DNA from: Oceanisphaera pacifica
GTDB taxonomy: Bacteria; Pseudomonadota; Gammaproteobacteria; Enterobacterales; Aeromonadaceae
Assembly: GCF_017498065.1 (NCBI RefSeq)
Contig: NZ_JAGDFX010000002.1
Span: forward strand, 186,001 to 250,000
Length of the DNA: 64,000 nucleotides
Direction of reading: 5' to 3'
A program made the position numbers and the translations under genes. Positions 1 to 8,882 of the stretch are shown in pieces. The stretch's first letter is position 1. Each line of letters opens with the position of its first letter. Under the pieces are notes generated by a model, which ran no database searches, was not told the origin of the DNA, and saw only the letters and a program-made list of their open reading frames with translations.

Positions 1-422
1 TTGATGTAGTGATTGCTACCGGCCAAGTGCCAGAGGTGATTGGCCGCTTAGCCGAGGGTGAGCGTATTGGTACTCGTTTTCCGGCATTGGCGACACCGTT
101 AGAAAGCCGCAAACGCTGGATATTAGCAGGACCACCACCCCATGGCGAAATTCATATTGATGCAGGCGCAGTCTCTGCGGTTCGTGAAAAAGGCTCAAGC
201 TTACTACCCAAAGGGATAGTGCGCATTGAAGGACGCTTTCGCCGAGGCGAGGCGGTACGCATTGTCAACCCTGAAGGGCGAGAATTGGCTCGTGGTATTT
301 GCCGCTACGACGCCCTTGATCTGAATTTGATTAAAGGACAGCACTCAGAACAAATTGAATCCTTATTAGGGCATGGCCACGGCAGTGTGGCTATTCACCG
401 TGATGATTTGGTGCTGCTGTAG
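1..422 (+). CDS. proB: Glutamate 5-kinase, C-terminal part (truncated by window edge)
   Basis: Carries out the first step of proline synthesis, ATP-dependent phosphorylation of glutamate to gamma-glutamyl phosphate, in the cytoplasm. Only about the last 140 residues are present; the reading frame is already open at the window edge (frame of base 3). The segment has the end of the kinase domain (GTRFPA, then [10 protein letters not shown]) and a C-terminal PUA domain with [15 protein letters not shown] and the [10 protein letters not shown] stretch typical of bacterial ProB. The next gene, proA, follows after 14 bases, so this is the usual proBA operon. The N-terminal kinase fold lies outside the window and its integrity cannot be judged. 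Confidence 0.93.
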   Translation, partial: DVVIATGQVPEVIGRLAEGERIGTRFPALATPLESRKRWILAGPPPHGEIHIDAGAVSAVREKGSSLLPKGIVRIEGRFRRGEAVRIVNPEGRELARGICRYDALDLNLIKGQHSEQIESLLGHGHGSVAIHRDDLVLL

Positions 423-436
423 CACTAGGAGATAGC

Positions 437-1693
437 ATGAATTTGGAACAAATGGGACAAGCCGCGCGTGATGCGGCTTATGTGTTAGCAGACAGCTCAA
501 CACAAACCAAAAACAAAGCCTTATTAGTGATGGCTGATGCCTTAGAAGCTGCTGCTGAGCAAATTTTAGTAGCTAACCAGCAAGACTTAAATGCCGCTCG
601 CGATGCGGGGATTAGCGAATCTATGTTAGATAGATTAATGCTAAACCCCGAGCGTTTAACCGCCATGGCCAATGATGTACGCAATGTGGTGTCTTTGCCC
701 GATCCGGTTGGTGGAGAATTAGACAGCCGGGTATTAGAAAACGGCATGCGTTTATCTCGCCGCCGCGTCCCCCTCGGTGTGGTGGGGGTGATTTATGAAG
801 CGCGCCCTAATGTGACCATCGACATTGCCGCCTTGTGTTTAAAAACCGGTAACGCCAGTATTTTGCGTGGTGGCCGCGAAACCTTTCACACAAACCAAGA
901 GTTAGTAAAAGTTATCCAACAGGCGCTTAGCGCCAGTCAGTTGCCTGAAGCCGCCGTGCAATATATCAGTGAACCCGGCCGAGAGTGGGTGAGTGGTTTA
1001 TTAAAGCTTGACCAATACGTGGACATGATTATTCCTCGTGGTGGCGCCAACCTACACAAATTATGTAAAGAGCAAGCTACCATTCCGGTGATCATTGGCG
1101 GCTTTGGTATTGGCCATATGTTTGTTGATGCCAGTGCCGATCTAGTGCGTGCCATTGAAGTGATTGATAATGCGAAAACGCAGCGCCCCAGCGTGTGTAA
1201 CACCATAGATACGCTATTAGTGCATGAAGCGGCAGCGGCTGAATTATTGCCAGTCTTGAGTCAGCGTATGGCAGAAAAAGGCGTAGACTTGGTGGCAGAT
1301 GCGACTGCCTTAACGCTATTAACCAATGGCCCAGCCAAAGTGCGAGCAGCCGGTGCTGATGATTTTGATACTGAGTGGTTAGGTCTCACCTTGGGCGTAA
1401 AACTGGTGCCTGATGTAGACAGTGCCTTGGCGCACTTGCGCAAGCATAATGCCAGCCACTCAGACGCAATTTTAACCAACAGCATGACCAGTGCTGAGCG
1501 CTTTATTAATGGCGCTCCTTCTGCTGCTGTGTATGTGAATGCGTCAACACGCTTTACCGATGGTGCGCAATTTGGCTTAGGTGCCGAAGTTGCGGTATCC
1601 ACGCAAAAGCTGCATGCCCGTGGCCCTATGGGGCTAGAAGAGCTCACCAGCTATAAATGGATTGGCCAAGCAGATTATCTGATCCGTTCGTAA
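437..1693 (+). CDS. proA: Gamma-glutamyl phosphate reductase
   Basis: Second enzyme of proline synthesis: NADPH-dependent reduction of gamma-glutamyl phosphate to glutamate semialdehyde. The 418-residue length is standard for ProA. Aldehyde-dehydrogenase-fold landmarks are visible: YEARPNVT near residue 120, LRGGRET near 145, and the catalytic cysteine in QRPSVCNT at about residue 254, followed by [20 protein letters not shown] near the C-terminus. The ATG is preceded by an AGGAG ribosome site at 427-431. It is second in the proBA operon; a perfect hairpin follows the stop codon. Confidence 0.97.
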   Translation: MNLEQMGQAARDAAYVLADSSTQTKNKALLVMADALEAAAEQILVANQQDLNAARDAGISESMLDRLMLNPERLTAMANDVRNVVSLPDPVGGELDSRVLENGMRLSRRRVPLGVVGVIYEARPNVTIDIAALCLKTGNASILRGGRETFHTNQELVKVIQQALSASQLPEAAVQYISEPGREWVSGLLKLDQYVDMIIPRGGANLHKLCKEQATIPVIIGGFGIGHMFVDASADLVRAIEVIDNAKTQRPSVCNTIDTLLVHEAAAAELLPVLSQRMAEKGVDLVADATALTLLTNGPAKVRAAGADDFDTEWLGLTLGVKLVPDVDSALAHLRKHNASHSDAILTNSMTSAERFINGAPSAAVYVNASTRFTDGAQFGLGAEVAVSTQKLHARGPMGLEELTSYKWIGQADYLIRS

Positions 1694-1702
1694 GCCGACA
1701 AA

Positions 1703-1727
1703 TAGCTGGCAGTTAAGCTGCCAGCTA
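1703..1727. repeat. Perfect 10-bp hairpin after proA
   Basis: TAGCTGGCAG and its exact reverse complement are separated by a 5-base loop, starting 9 bases after the proA stop. No T tract follows, so it is not a classical intrinsic terminator; it may protect the 3' end of the message. Its right arm resembles the AGCTGTCAGC-type intergenic repeats seen at other places in this window. Confidence 0.6.
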
Positions 1728-1790
1728 TGAGTCAAATAGATAAAACAGTGCCCAGTGAAGTGGGATAGTACTTGGTGAAGAGAGGAAGTT

Positions 1791-2219
1791 ATGCCATCCA
1801 AGTTGTTGGACGCCTTGTTATTGGCCATGCCCCTACCGCCCGCTTTAGAAACATGGCGGCTGCACTTAAAAAGTCAGTTACCGTATCCGATACAAGGGGC
1901 ACAAACCTTGTTTATCGGCGACCCAACGTTAGTTATCGTCGCCTTTCAGCATGATAAGGTTGACGTATTACTGCCGGCTATTCAGTGGCGACATCACGAT
2001 ATTCATACCGCTAAACCAACCTCTCAAGGGGTAGTAACCGCTCACGACGGCACGCTAGAACAGTTGCTGGCGCTGGTAGAGAGCACCATAGCACTGCGCT
2101 TAAAATCATTTCATGAGTGTAGCTGTTGTGGTAAACGTTGTGCCCCTGAAGTGCTGGGCTCACTGCAAGGCGAACCTGTGTGCCGTAACTGCATCAAAGG
2201 CCGCCGAGTACTGTTTTAA
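1791..2219 (+). CDS. Uncharacterised small protein with C-terminal zinc ribbon
   Basis: I do not recognise a named family. The 142-residue product has a hydrophobic but not clearly membrane-spanning N-terminal part and a C-terminal four-cysteine module, CSCCGKRC at about residues 112-119 and CRNC near 132-135, which looks like a treble-clef or zinc-ribbon knuckle. The protein ends with the basic KGRRVLF. The ATG has a good GAGGAAG ribosome site 5-6 bases upstream. It sits about 100 bases after proA, beyond the hairpin, and 54 bases before the broken osmC-like gene. A nucleic-acid or metal-binding role would be a guess based only on the cysteine pattern. Confidence 0.75.
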   Translation: MPSKLLDALLLAMPLPPALETWRLHLKSQLPYPIQGAQTLFIGDPTLVIVAFQHDKVDVLLPAIQWRHHDIHTAKPTSQGVVTAHDGTLEQLLALVESTIALRLKSFHECSCCGKRCAPEVLGSLQGEPVCRNCIKGRRVLF

Positions 2220-2273
2220 GTGAATGACGTACGCTAACCGTTAAACAGAACACTATTTATTAGGAAGGATCCC

Positions 2274-2712
2274 ATGGCTGTTGAACAATTTAATGCCACC
2301 GCAGATTTGCAACAGGACACCGTTGTTAAAGTACAAGCGCGCGGATTTGAATTTACGCTAGATGAGCCACCAGAGTTAGGTGGCACAGACACCGCCATGA
2401 ACCCTGTAGAAGCATTATTGGGTACACTAGGCGCTTGCCAGCTATTTCGCTCGTAATGCCCCCAAGTTTAACGTTGAACTGGATGCGTTTTGGGTTGAGC
2501 TGGCAGGAGACTTAGATCCCGATGGCTTTATGAATAAAGCCGATGTGCGCTGTGGCTTCACCGATATTCGCTATACCTACCACATTAGGTCATCGTCACC
2601 AGAGCCAAGTATTAACGAGTTTATTGATTTTATAGGCACTAAGTGCCCGGTCGGCGACAGCCTAATACAAGGTGTTAAGCTAAGTCTTGCCGATGTTGTT
2701 CGTCACGATTAA
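2274..2712 (+). pseudogene. OsmC/Ohr-family hydroperoxide-resistance protein, frameshifted
   Basis: Members of this family are small dimeric peroxidases with two reactive cysteines. The first frame (2274-2456) encodes an OsmC start ending in LGTLGACQ, which holds the first catalytic cysteine, and stops a few codons later. The downstream frame resumes in register at about 2440 with SYFARNAPKFNVELDAFW and contains the second cysteine in GTKCPVGDS near the C-terminus, ending at 2712. The two halves differ by a net +1 (or -2) base near 2436-2445. A good AGGAAGG ribosome site precedes the ATG. Both cysteines and the rest of the family sequence are intact, so the lesion is recent or a sequencing error. 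A neighbouring gene has a similar one-base problem at its start. Confidence 0.8.
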
Positions 2713-2718
2713 GTTTGT

Positions 2719-4182
2719 TTATTTTAAACAGCGCCCTCTGGGCTCGTCACTTTTATGCAGCACTATGTCTGAGTGTAAAAACTGGGCGGCAGCGGCGGAT
2801 TCTTGCACTTTAATTGCTGTGCGGGCCAGCATTTTTTCCTCAAAATCCTGTAATACAGCGTCTCGTATTCCTACTTCTCGCCATTGTGACTTAGGGTGAC
2901 AGCCTTGTACTATGGCGCGAGCCAAAGCCAAGGCATCTAATAATGCCTGATTCGCCCCTTGGCCTTTAAAAGGACTCATGGGGTGGGCGGCATCGCCAAT
3001 TAAGGTTGCAGGGCCGGCTTTTTTAAACTGCTCGGACTCAAGTAAAGCACGATCATAGACAGGGTAACCGGATATTTTCCCTTGCTCAGTGGCCGCTAAA
3101 ATCTGTGGAATAGGAGAGTGCCATTGAGTGCGTTTGCAGGCCTCTGTTTTGAGAGCACTCACACCTTGTGCACTCAAGCTTTTTGCCTCCTCTTCGGGCA
3201 TTGGAAAGCTAAGTTGCCACATTACCGAATCAGCATCATAGGGCATAATATAAATGCGCTCGTGGCCATTGGCGGTTTGAAACACGGTTGCCGAGTCTAA
3301 TAACTCACTGTGCACTGCTGTTAGCGCACTTAATGGACAAATGCCTAAGATCACCATGCAGCCCAAATATTGCAACGAATGAGTATTTTGCCCCAGCAAT
3401 AAAGCCCGAGTACGACTACGAATCCCATCGGCCCCCACCACCAGATCTGCATGGGCGCTATTAAGCTTACCGCCTACCCGAAAGCTGAGCTCAATATCCT
3501 GAGTGGTACTGGGTGTTATATCAGTCAATTGATGACCCCAGCAGATGTCTTGATGTCCCTGTAGCTGCTCTAATAGTGCTAGACGTAAAGACTGACGCGC
3601 AATATGCACATTCGTGCGCTTAGGCGCGCCTTGGGCGGTGGAGTGCAGCCATTTTCTCATGCCCCATTCGCCAACAACCAGCCCCTCAGGGGTATGTACC
3701 ACATGACGAGTAGAGACGAGGCCGTGCTTGAGTTCAAACAGACCTAAGCCTTCAATGGCTTTGCTCGCTTGTTGCAAAGTCAGGCCATAGCCCTGTGCGC
3801 GGGCGGCAAAGTTGCTATCACGTTCATATAGGGTAAAGGGAATGCCACGGTGCAAACAGGCCACCGCCAAGGCAACGCCACCTATGCCGCCACCAATAAT
3901 GGCCACCTTTGGATAGTTTTCTGTATCTGGCAGAGGTGGGCGATTAGCGGCGATCAACCCAGAGCCGCCACAGGCGGGGCAAGAAGATAAGTGCGCTTTA
4001 GGGAGAGCAGGTGGCTCGCCTTCACCGCCAGACTTTTCAAATAAAGCGAGTGCGACCTGATAACTTAGCTTGACTTTCTTGCGGATTTTTTGACTGTTTC
4101 TGCCGCGCCCTTGGCACTTTGAGCAGGGCGCCCAACTTGCCGCTTGGTTATGTAAACTGATGTGACCACCCTTAATTAATAT
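2719..4182 (-). CDS. FAD-dependent monooxygenase with N-terminal CxxCxGxG zinc-finger-like extension; start unresolved
   Basis: Flavoprotein of the aromatic-hydroxylase (UbiH/PHBH) type. The core (2719-3957, 412 residues) has the FAD dinucleotide motif IIGGGIGG, the DG motif VVGADGIRSR and GDAAHPMSPFKGQGANQ. A TTG at 3957 would give only this core. The same frame stays open for 75 more codons to 4182 and encodes a coherent domain with two DnaJ-like cysteine clusters, CSKCQGRGR (about residue 20) and CPACGGSG (about residue 68), and a basic KIRKKVKL segment. I recall homologues carrying this extension. No ATG, GTG or TTG lies in that stretch: it begins at ATA (4182) after an in-frame TGA at 4197. 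An ATG at 4195-4193 is one base out of frame. Substrate unknown. Confidence 0.8.
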   Translation of the reverse strand: MLIKGGHISLHNQAASWAPCSKCQGRGRNSQKIRKKVKLSYQVALALFEKSGGEGEPPALPKAHLSSCPACGGSGLIAANRPPLPDTENYPKVAIIGGGIGGVALAVACLHRGIPFTLYERDSNFAARAQGYGLTLQQASKAIEGLGLFELKHGLVSTRHVVHTPEGLVVGEWGMRKWLHSTAQGAPKRTNVHIARQSLRLALLEQLQGHQDICWGHQLTDITPSTTQDIELSFRVGGKLNSAHADLVVGADGIRSRTRALLLGQNTHSLQYLGCMVILGICPLSALTAVHSELLDSATVFQTANGHERIYIMPYDADSVMWQLSFPMPEEEAKSLSAQGVSALKTEACKRTQWHSPIPQILAATEQGKISGYPVYDRALLESEQFKKAGPATLIGDAAHPMSPFKGQGANQALLDALALARAIVQGCHPKSQWREVGIRDAVLQDFEEKMLARTAIKVQESAAAAQFLHSDIVLHKSDEPRGRCLK

Positions 4183-4195
4183 GTGGCACTGCCAT

Positions 4196-4504
4196 CAGTA
4201 CCGCACTCTATTATAAAGGATAGCCACTTACTTGCCTTGTTTTAAATTAGTTAAGATGAGCATTAGACTTATTCGAAACGGCGCTTAAAGAAAAATAGTG
4301 ATCATAATTCATACTAGTTTGAACTATTAGCTGATCTATTTCGCTTTACTGCACAGGCCAATAATGGGCTTCCTATACCAACAAGCTGCAAACACATCTA
4401 TCATGTGTTGCTCAGCAATGTGATGGTCAGTGGAGAAGAGCTTTCATTCGTCCTTATGTTACGGAATTGGTATGACTTAAGGAGTGACACGGAGTGCCCC
4501 TCAT
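4196..4504. other. Gene-free stretch between the FAD monooxygenase and the NCS1 permease
   Basis: About 300 AT-rich bases with no convincing ORF on either strand. A TATAAT hexamer on the minus strand near 4209-4215 lies just upstream of the FAD monooxygenase and could be its -10 box; no good -35 is visible. The right edge is the permease terminator. Confidence 0.5.
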
Positions 4505-4526
4505 AAAAAAGGCCCCTAAAGGGGCC
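4505..4526 (-). terminator. Rho-independent terminator of the NCS1 permease gene
   Basis: Read on the minus strand: GGCCCC, loop TTTA, GGGGCC, then a run of six T. It lies 28 bases after the permease stop codon. Confidence 0.9.
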
Positions 4527-4553
4527 AAGATAGATAGAGCTAAAGCTTAATAA

Positions 4554-5909
4554 TCAGAACTTTGTGGGAGCTAAATTCACACCAGCAGGGCTGGCAAGAG
4601 GCTTCATTATGACGTAATAGCCAATCACACTCACGACTAATCCGACAAAAAACGCAAAGTCGATGAATACTAGGCTGCTTACAAAAGACAAACCATAAAC
4701 TAAGAAAGCACGTAGGTTGTAATTATTTTGGTAAACGAAGGGGCCCTTAGGGTTATAAAAATCGTCCACGTTCAACTGACCACGGCGTAATAAATAGAAG
4801 TCAGTCAGCATGATGCCTGCAACAGGACCCAGCAAGCCGGAGGTTATAACACTGAACCACAGTAGGTTATCAGCAAACACCCAAGGCATCATCAGCAGTC
4901 CTATGCCACCAGATATCGACACCCCTTGGCCAAAAGTTAACCGAGGAAAGACGTTCATCAGAATAAGAGCAGACGGCATTAGGTTTGCGACAGTATTGGT
5001 GGACCATTGGGCAAAGGCGATAGTGAGCATGCTCAAAATTAACACTATTGGCGAACTCATTGAGTTGAGTACGATTTCGATAGGATCCCAAGTACCGGTA
5101 AGAATACCGCCAATCATGCCTACCATCAAAATGCCGGAGCCTATCACGATAAGGCCGGAGATCTGAGCGAAAAAGGGCTTGCGGTTACGGATAAAGAAAT
5201 TACTACTACTATGATCGCGAGAACGCTCTAGCTTGCGGGTCATATCTGGGCTATTTAAACCCATAGTAATCCAAATGCCAGCAATAGCCATGACAGCGAA
5301 CCAGAATGATCCTTCGTTTAACGAGGGTGCAGCTAGTACATCACCTATAGTGGCATTATTGTTATCTAACAACCAGAAGGTAACTAAACCTATCAATATG
5401 GTTAACGCAGGAATAGCCACCCAGTCGAACTTAGCCATGGCTTTCATGCCATAGATGGCATTGATGATTTGTAATGCCCCGAAGATCAAGATAAGGATGG
5501 TAGTGTTACTATAGCCAATCCACAATTCGAGTACCTTGCCAATGGCAACGGCCGCCACCCAGGTCTGAAAGCCGAACCAGAAACAGGCTGGAATGGCACG
5601 AAAGGCCGCAGGGATCTTGGCCCCCTGATAACCGAAGCAGCCACGGATATAAACGGTGAAGGGAATACCGTAACGAAGACCAATGTCACCAGCTAATATA
5701 AGTATGGTAGTTACAATTGCATAAGCGGCCAAGATTGCGCCTATAATAGTCCAAGGAGATAGCTCTGGATACAACTGAGCCCCCATAGTGAAGGCGCCCA
5801 TGTTGATAGTCATCCCCGCCCATAGCATCGTAAAATCCCAGATATTAATATCCCGTTCCTCATCCGTTGACGGCATTAGCTCGGGGTTATTCATTTTATG
5901 TGTAGTCAT
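4554..5909 (-). CDS. NCS1-family permease (cytosine/purine/hydantoin/allantoin type)
   Basis: Inner-membrane symporter, 451 residues with about 12 hydrophobic segments, typical of the NCS1 (CodB/PucI/Mhp1) family. A soluble N-terminus (DEERDINIWDFTMLWAGM) leads into TM1; other family-like blocks are GIPFTVYIRGCFGYQGAKIPA, WFGFQTWVAA, and GLNSPDMTRKLERS in the central cytoplasmic loop, as well as FYLLRRGQLNVDDFYN near TM10. The ATG at 5909 has AGGAAG about 10 bases upstream. It is monocistronic: a strong terminator follows, and the gene upstream ends in its own terminator. No catabolic gene for a nucleobase or hydantoin is beside it, so the substrate cannot be assigned. A CRP-like site lies about 170 bases upstream. 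Confidence 0.88.
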   Translation of the reverse strand: MTTHKMNNPELMPSTDEERDINIWDFTMLWAGMTINMGAFTMGAQLYPELSPWTIIGAILAAYAIVTTILILAGDIGLRYGIPFTVYIRGCFGYQGAKIPAAFRAIPACFWFGFQTWVAAVAIGKVLELWIGYSNTTILILIFGALQIINAIYGMKAMAKFDWVAIPALTILIGLVTFWLLDNNNATIGDVLAAPSLNEGSFWFAVMAIAGIWITMGLNSPDMTRKLERSRDHSSSNFFIRNRKPFFAQISGLIVIGSGILMVGMIGGILTGTWDPIEIVLNSMSSPIVLILSMLTIAFAQWSTNTVANLMPSALILMNVFPRLTFGQGVSISGGIGLLMMPWVFADNLLWFSVITSGLLGPVAGIMLTDFYLLRRGQLNVDDFYNPKGPFVYQNNYNLRAFLVYGLSFVSSLVFIDFAFFVGLVVSVIGYYVIMKPLASPAGVNLAPTKF

Positions 5910-6075
5910 GAGTTACATCTTCCTGTTAGTACTCTACGACAACCGTTGCCAACCACTCGGGTTGATTTACAGGTTTGTCATGAAACATCGTTTAAACAAA
6001 ATAACCTATTCATGTAAACAAATACAGCGGTAATTTGTTATCAGGATTGACGTTATTGTTAACAATCGCTAATGG

Positions 6076-6091
6076 TGTGATCTGTGTCACT
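6076..6091. promoter_or_regulatory. Candidate CRP (cAMP receptor protein) binding site
   Basis: TGTGA-N6-TCACT matches nine of the ten core positions of the CRP consensus TGTGA-N6-TCACA. It lies in the gap between the scsD terminator and the permease start, so it most likely controls the permease. The distance to the ATG, about 167 bases, implies a long leader or a second promoter element. Confidence 0.55.
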
Positions 6092-6131
6092 CTTTTTTCT
6101 GTTTCCCTTCAGGAACGAGTAGGCTAGATAT

Positions 6132-6160
6132 AAAAAAAGCCGCACTCATAAGAGACGGCT
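6132..6160 (-). terminator. Terminator at the end of the scs operon
   Basis: On the minus strand an AGCCG/CGGCT stem, extended by an inner CTC/GAG pairing, is followed by seven T. It lies 38 bases beyond the scsD stop codon. Confidence 0.75.
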
Positions 6161-6197
6161 CGTGTTTTAATGTTGGGTAATCAATATTAGCGGGCTC

Positions 6198-6749
6198 TTA
6201 GCCAGAAGCAGGGTTCCAAAACAGTGCCAGCCATAGCCTGGCGTACATGCCGGGTAGGGTGGTGATGCCGGTGGTGGCAAAACGCAACTCGCCTTTATAA
6301 GCCACCATTAAAGTGGGCGTTACGCTAATGCCTAGGGTTTGTCCTAGCCGATTATCAGCATCATTAACCACATCAAAGTTGTAGCCTTTATCACGTACAT
6401 ACCCCGCCACCTTAGGATCCACCCCCGAGGCGAGCGCTATGCTAACTACCGGGCCGCTCACCATATCGACCATGGGCGACACAAGGCGACACACGCCACA
6501 CCAGGTCGCCCACACATAGACCAACACCGGTTGTTCATCGCTGATGGCTGGCAAATCTAGCGTTTCTCCTTTGAGTGTGGTGAGCGGGCCAAGTGCTGCT
6601 ACATCACTGGGTAAGTCTTTACTGCGCCATAAATCCACGGCGGTAACGACCACAATCAGCAGTAACAAATAGACTAAGCCTTTGCCAAGTTTTGCGCCTT
6701 TAGCGTGTGACTTGTCTTGTTGGGTACTTTTATCAAAACGCGTTGCCAT
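6198..6749 (-). CDS. scsD: Membrane-anchored thioredoxin-like protein, ScsD type
   Basis: Periplasmic thiol oxidoreductase anchored by an N-terminal membrane segment (residues about 22-40, GLVYLLLLIVVVTAVDLW). The thioredoxin domain has the active site WATWCGVC near residue 85 and the cis-proline loop VTPT near 147. The length of 183 residues fits ScsD/TlpA-like proteins. Its ATG overlaps the scsB stop as TAATG, so the two are translationally coupled. In Salmonella ScsD belongs to the suppressor-of-copper-sensitivity locus together with ScsA, ScsB and ScsC. The neighbouring ScsB-like protein would be its natural electron donor. It could equally be called a DsbE/TlpA-like protein. Confidence 0.82.
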   Translation of the reverse strand: MATRFDKSTQQDKSHAKGAKLGKGLVYLLLLIVVVTAVDLWRSKDLPSDVAALGPLTTLKGETLDLPAISDEQPVLVYVWATWCGVCRLVSPMVDMVSGPVVSIALASGVDPKVAGYVRDKGYNFDVVNDADNRLGQTLGISVTPTLMVAYKGELRFATTGITTLPGMYARLWLALFWNPASG

Positions 6750-8827
6750 TATTTTGCCTCATCTAAAGCACTAATCACCTTATTGGTAGTGAGCAGCACT
6801 TCTAGCGCTTTACCTTGTGGTAGGCCTGGGCCAAACACTTGGTTAAACGGAATGCCAGCGCGTTGGTTGGCGCGTAAATAATCGGTAATGGCAGGATCGG
6901 GACGCGTCCAATCGCCACGCATCAGCACAATATCATCGTCTTGCAGTGCCGAATACACAGGGTCGCGCAAAGTCACCCCTACCTTATTGGCTTGGCAAGT
7001 GATGCACCAATCAGCGGTCACGTCGATAAATACCCGATTACCCGCTGCAACCTCGGTGGCAATGCGATCGGCATCCAGTGGTTGCCAGTCGAGTTCGTCT
7101 TTAACCGGGCTTACCCAATGAGATTGAGTGGTTAAGGCGACCACGCCTGCCACTGCACCCAGCAATAACATGCCGGCTATCCCAAATATAAGACCACGGG
7201 CGCCATTTTGGCGAACTAAAGACCAGAGGGGGAGCACAATCAGCAGAGCGGCTAAGGCCCATGTGATGCCAGAGCCTAAGGTATAGCTGAGCAGAGACAG
7301 CAGCCACAAACTGGTTGCCAGTAGCATTAAGCCAAACAGCCATTTAACTTTTTCCATCCAGATGCCGGGCTTGGGCAGTGCACGGATCACATTGGGGAAT
7401 AACGCCAACAATAACCAAGGTAGCGCCATGCCTAACCCTAAACCAGTAAAGATGGCGATTAATATCACAGGTGATGAGGCCAGAGCCACGGCCACAGCTG
7501 TGCCTAAAAAAGGCGCGCTGCAAGGGGTGGCCAGCAAGGTGGCAAACATGCCTTGTAGTACATGGCCGCCATTGCCATTGCCCGGGCGGGTGGCCAACCA
7601 AGTATTAAGGCGTGCTGGTAGGCGTAACTCAAATAAGCCAAATAGGTTAAGTGAGAACAGAGCCGTCACTAACAACATAAAGCCGATAAAGCCCGGTTGT
7701 TGAAACTGAATTCCCCAGCCTAATTGAGCTCCCGACCAAGTGAGTATTAACATAAAGGCGGCAAGCAACCAAAACGACAACATAATGCCAAAGGCCGACC
7801 ACAATAAAGGAGGGCGTACACTTAACGTATGTCCCTGAGCATTAGTGCGCTGGCCCAGTATTAAGCTATTGAGCTTAAGGCCTAACACCGGAAGCACGCA
7901 GGGCATAATGTTCAGCACCAAGCCACCCAAAACTGCATATAGCATTACCCACGCCAGCGAAGGCATGGCTTCGGCTGTGGGAGCTAAGGTCCCCGCACTA
8001 ATGGTGGCAGTCAGCTCTTCGGCTAAGCCATTATCAATGGCGGTGATCACCACGGCTTGTTGGTCAAGGTTGAGATCATCATTCCAGCTATTAACGTTAA
8101 AACGCACCTGCAATAGGTCGTCGCTTATCGACACCTTAGGCTGACTAAAAATAGCCTCTTCCAGTTCATCGACATAAATCGCCGGCGCTTGCCAACCCCG
8201 TTCATTATGCAAGTTGACTGCTAACTGCTTGCTGTTGGCATCCCAAGTTACTGCTTGGCTACTAACCAGATTGGCCGGGCGTGGCACACGAGAAACGGCT
8301 TGTTGATAATCATGGTTTAACTGCTCATCAAGGCCTAAGCTGGGGTCCAGTGGCAACTGCAAGTCGTAGTCGGTGAGCACACAAATAGTGGTGCAACTGG
8401 GCAGCGTTAGTTTGGCATGAAAGGTGGCGCTCTTGGCACCATCAGCAGGCGTTAACTGTAGCGGAAAGTCTACGTCATGCTGATAACCCTGAGTTTCGAC
8501 GCCGAGCAACATAAAGCGCTGGGGCACTGGCCACTGCCAATTTACCTTTGCTAAGTTATCTGACGACTGCCAATTTAAGCGAGGAGCAATGCCGCCCTCA
8601 CCCGGAGAGCGCCAGTAGGTTTTCCAATCATCCGCCAAGCGAACTTGTAGCAGGGTAGGATAATAATTTTCAGTGGCATTATAGGGGCCGGTTTGTACTA
8701 AACGTACTTGCACCGGAGGATGCTCGGGTGCTTGTTGCCAGCCGGTGCTTTGCGCTGGCGCACTTTGGGCCAACAAGGTAAGCGGCGTACACAGTAGCAC
8801 CATAAGTAGGGTCAATATTCTGATCAC
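6749..8827 (-). CDS. scsB: ScsB/DsbD-family transmembrane thiol reductase
   Basis: Carries electrons from cytoplasmic thioredoxin to periplasmic thiol proteins. Three parts are visible: a signal sequence and periplasmic N-terminal domain with paired cysteines in SCTTICVLTDY; a core of about eight membrane segments with the conserved MPCVLPVLGLKL and a second conserved cysteine in TPCSAPFLGTA; and a C-terminal thioredoxin domain with WCITC near residue 610 and a predicted cis-proline at GIPF. At about 692 residues it is longer than E. coli DsbD and fits ScsB. I chose the GTG at 8827, with GGAG nine bases upstream; the upstream TTG at 8842 overlaps that ribosome site. Coupled to scsD by TAATG and 55 bases after the scsA-like gene. 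Confidence 0.88.
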   Translation of the reverse strand: MIRILTLLMVLLCTPLTLLAQSAPAQSTGWQQAPEHPPVQVRLVQTGPYNATENYYPTLLQVRLADDWKTYWRSPGEGGIAPRLNWQSSDNLAKVNWQWPVPQRFMLLGVETQGYQHDVDFPLQLTPADGAKSATFHAKLTLPSCTTICVLTDYDLQLPLDPSLGLDEQLNHDYQQAVSRVPRPANLVSSQAVTWDANSKQLAVNLHNERGWQAPAIYVDELEEAIFSQPKVSISDDLLQVRFNVNSWNDDLNLDQQAVVITAIDNGLAEELTATISAGTLAPTAEAMPSLAWVMLYAVLGGLVLNIMPCVLPVLGLKLNSLILGQRTNAQGHTLSVRPPLLWSAFGIMLSFWLLAAFMLILTWSGAQLGWGIQFQQPGFIGFMLLVTALFSLNLFGLFELRLPARLNTWLATRPGNGNGGHVLQGMFATLLATPCSAPFLGTAVAVALASSPVILIAIFTGLGLGMALPWLLLALFPNVIRALPKPGIWMEKVKWLFGLMLLATSLWLLSLLSYTLGSGITWALAALLIVLPLWSLVRQNGARGLIFGIAGMLLLGAVAGVVALTTQSHWVSPVKDELDWQPLDADRIATEVAAGNRVFIDVTADWCITCQANKVGVTLRDPVYSALQDDDIVLMRGDWTRPDPAITDYLRANQRAGIPFNQVFGPGLPQGKALEVLLTTNKVISALDEAK

Positions 8828-8882
8828 AAATACAATCTCCAATCAATAAACACAAAATAACAAGTGAGTATCTGTGTGAATG

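Noticed and set aside
3118-3300. Plus-strand 60-codon frame inside the FAD monooxygenase
   Set aside because: It lies antisense within a strongly supported gene and has no ribosome site or recognisable composition.
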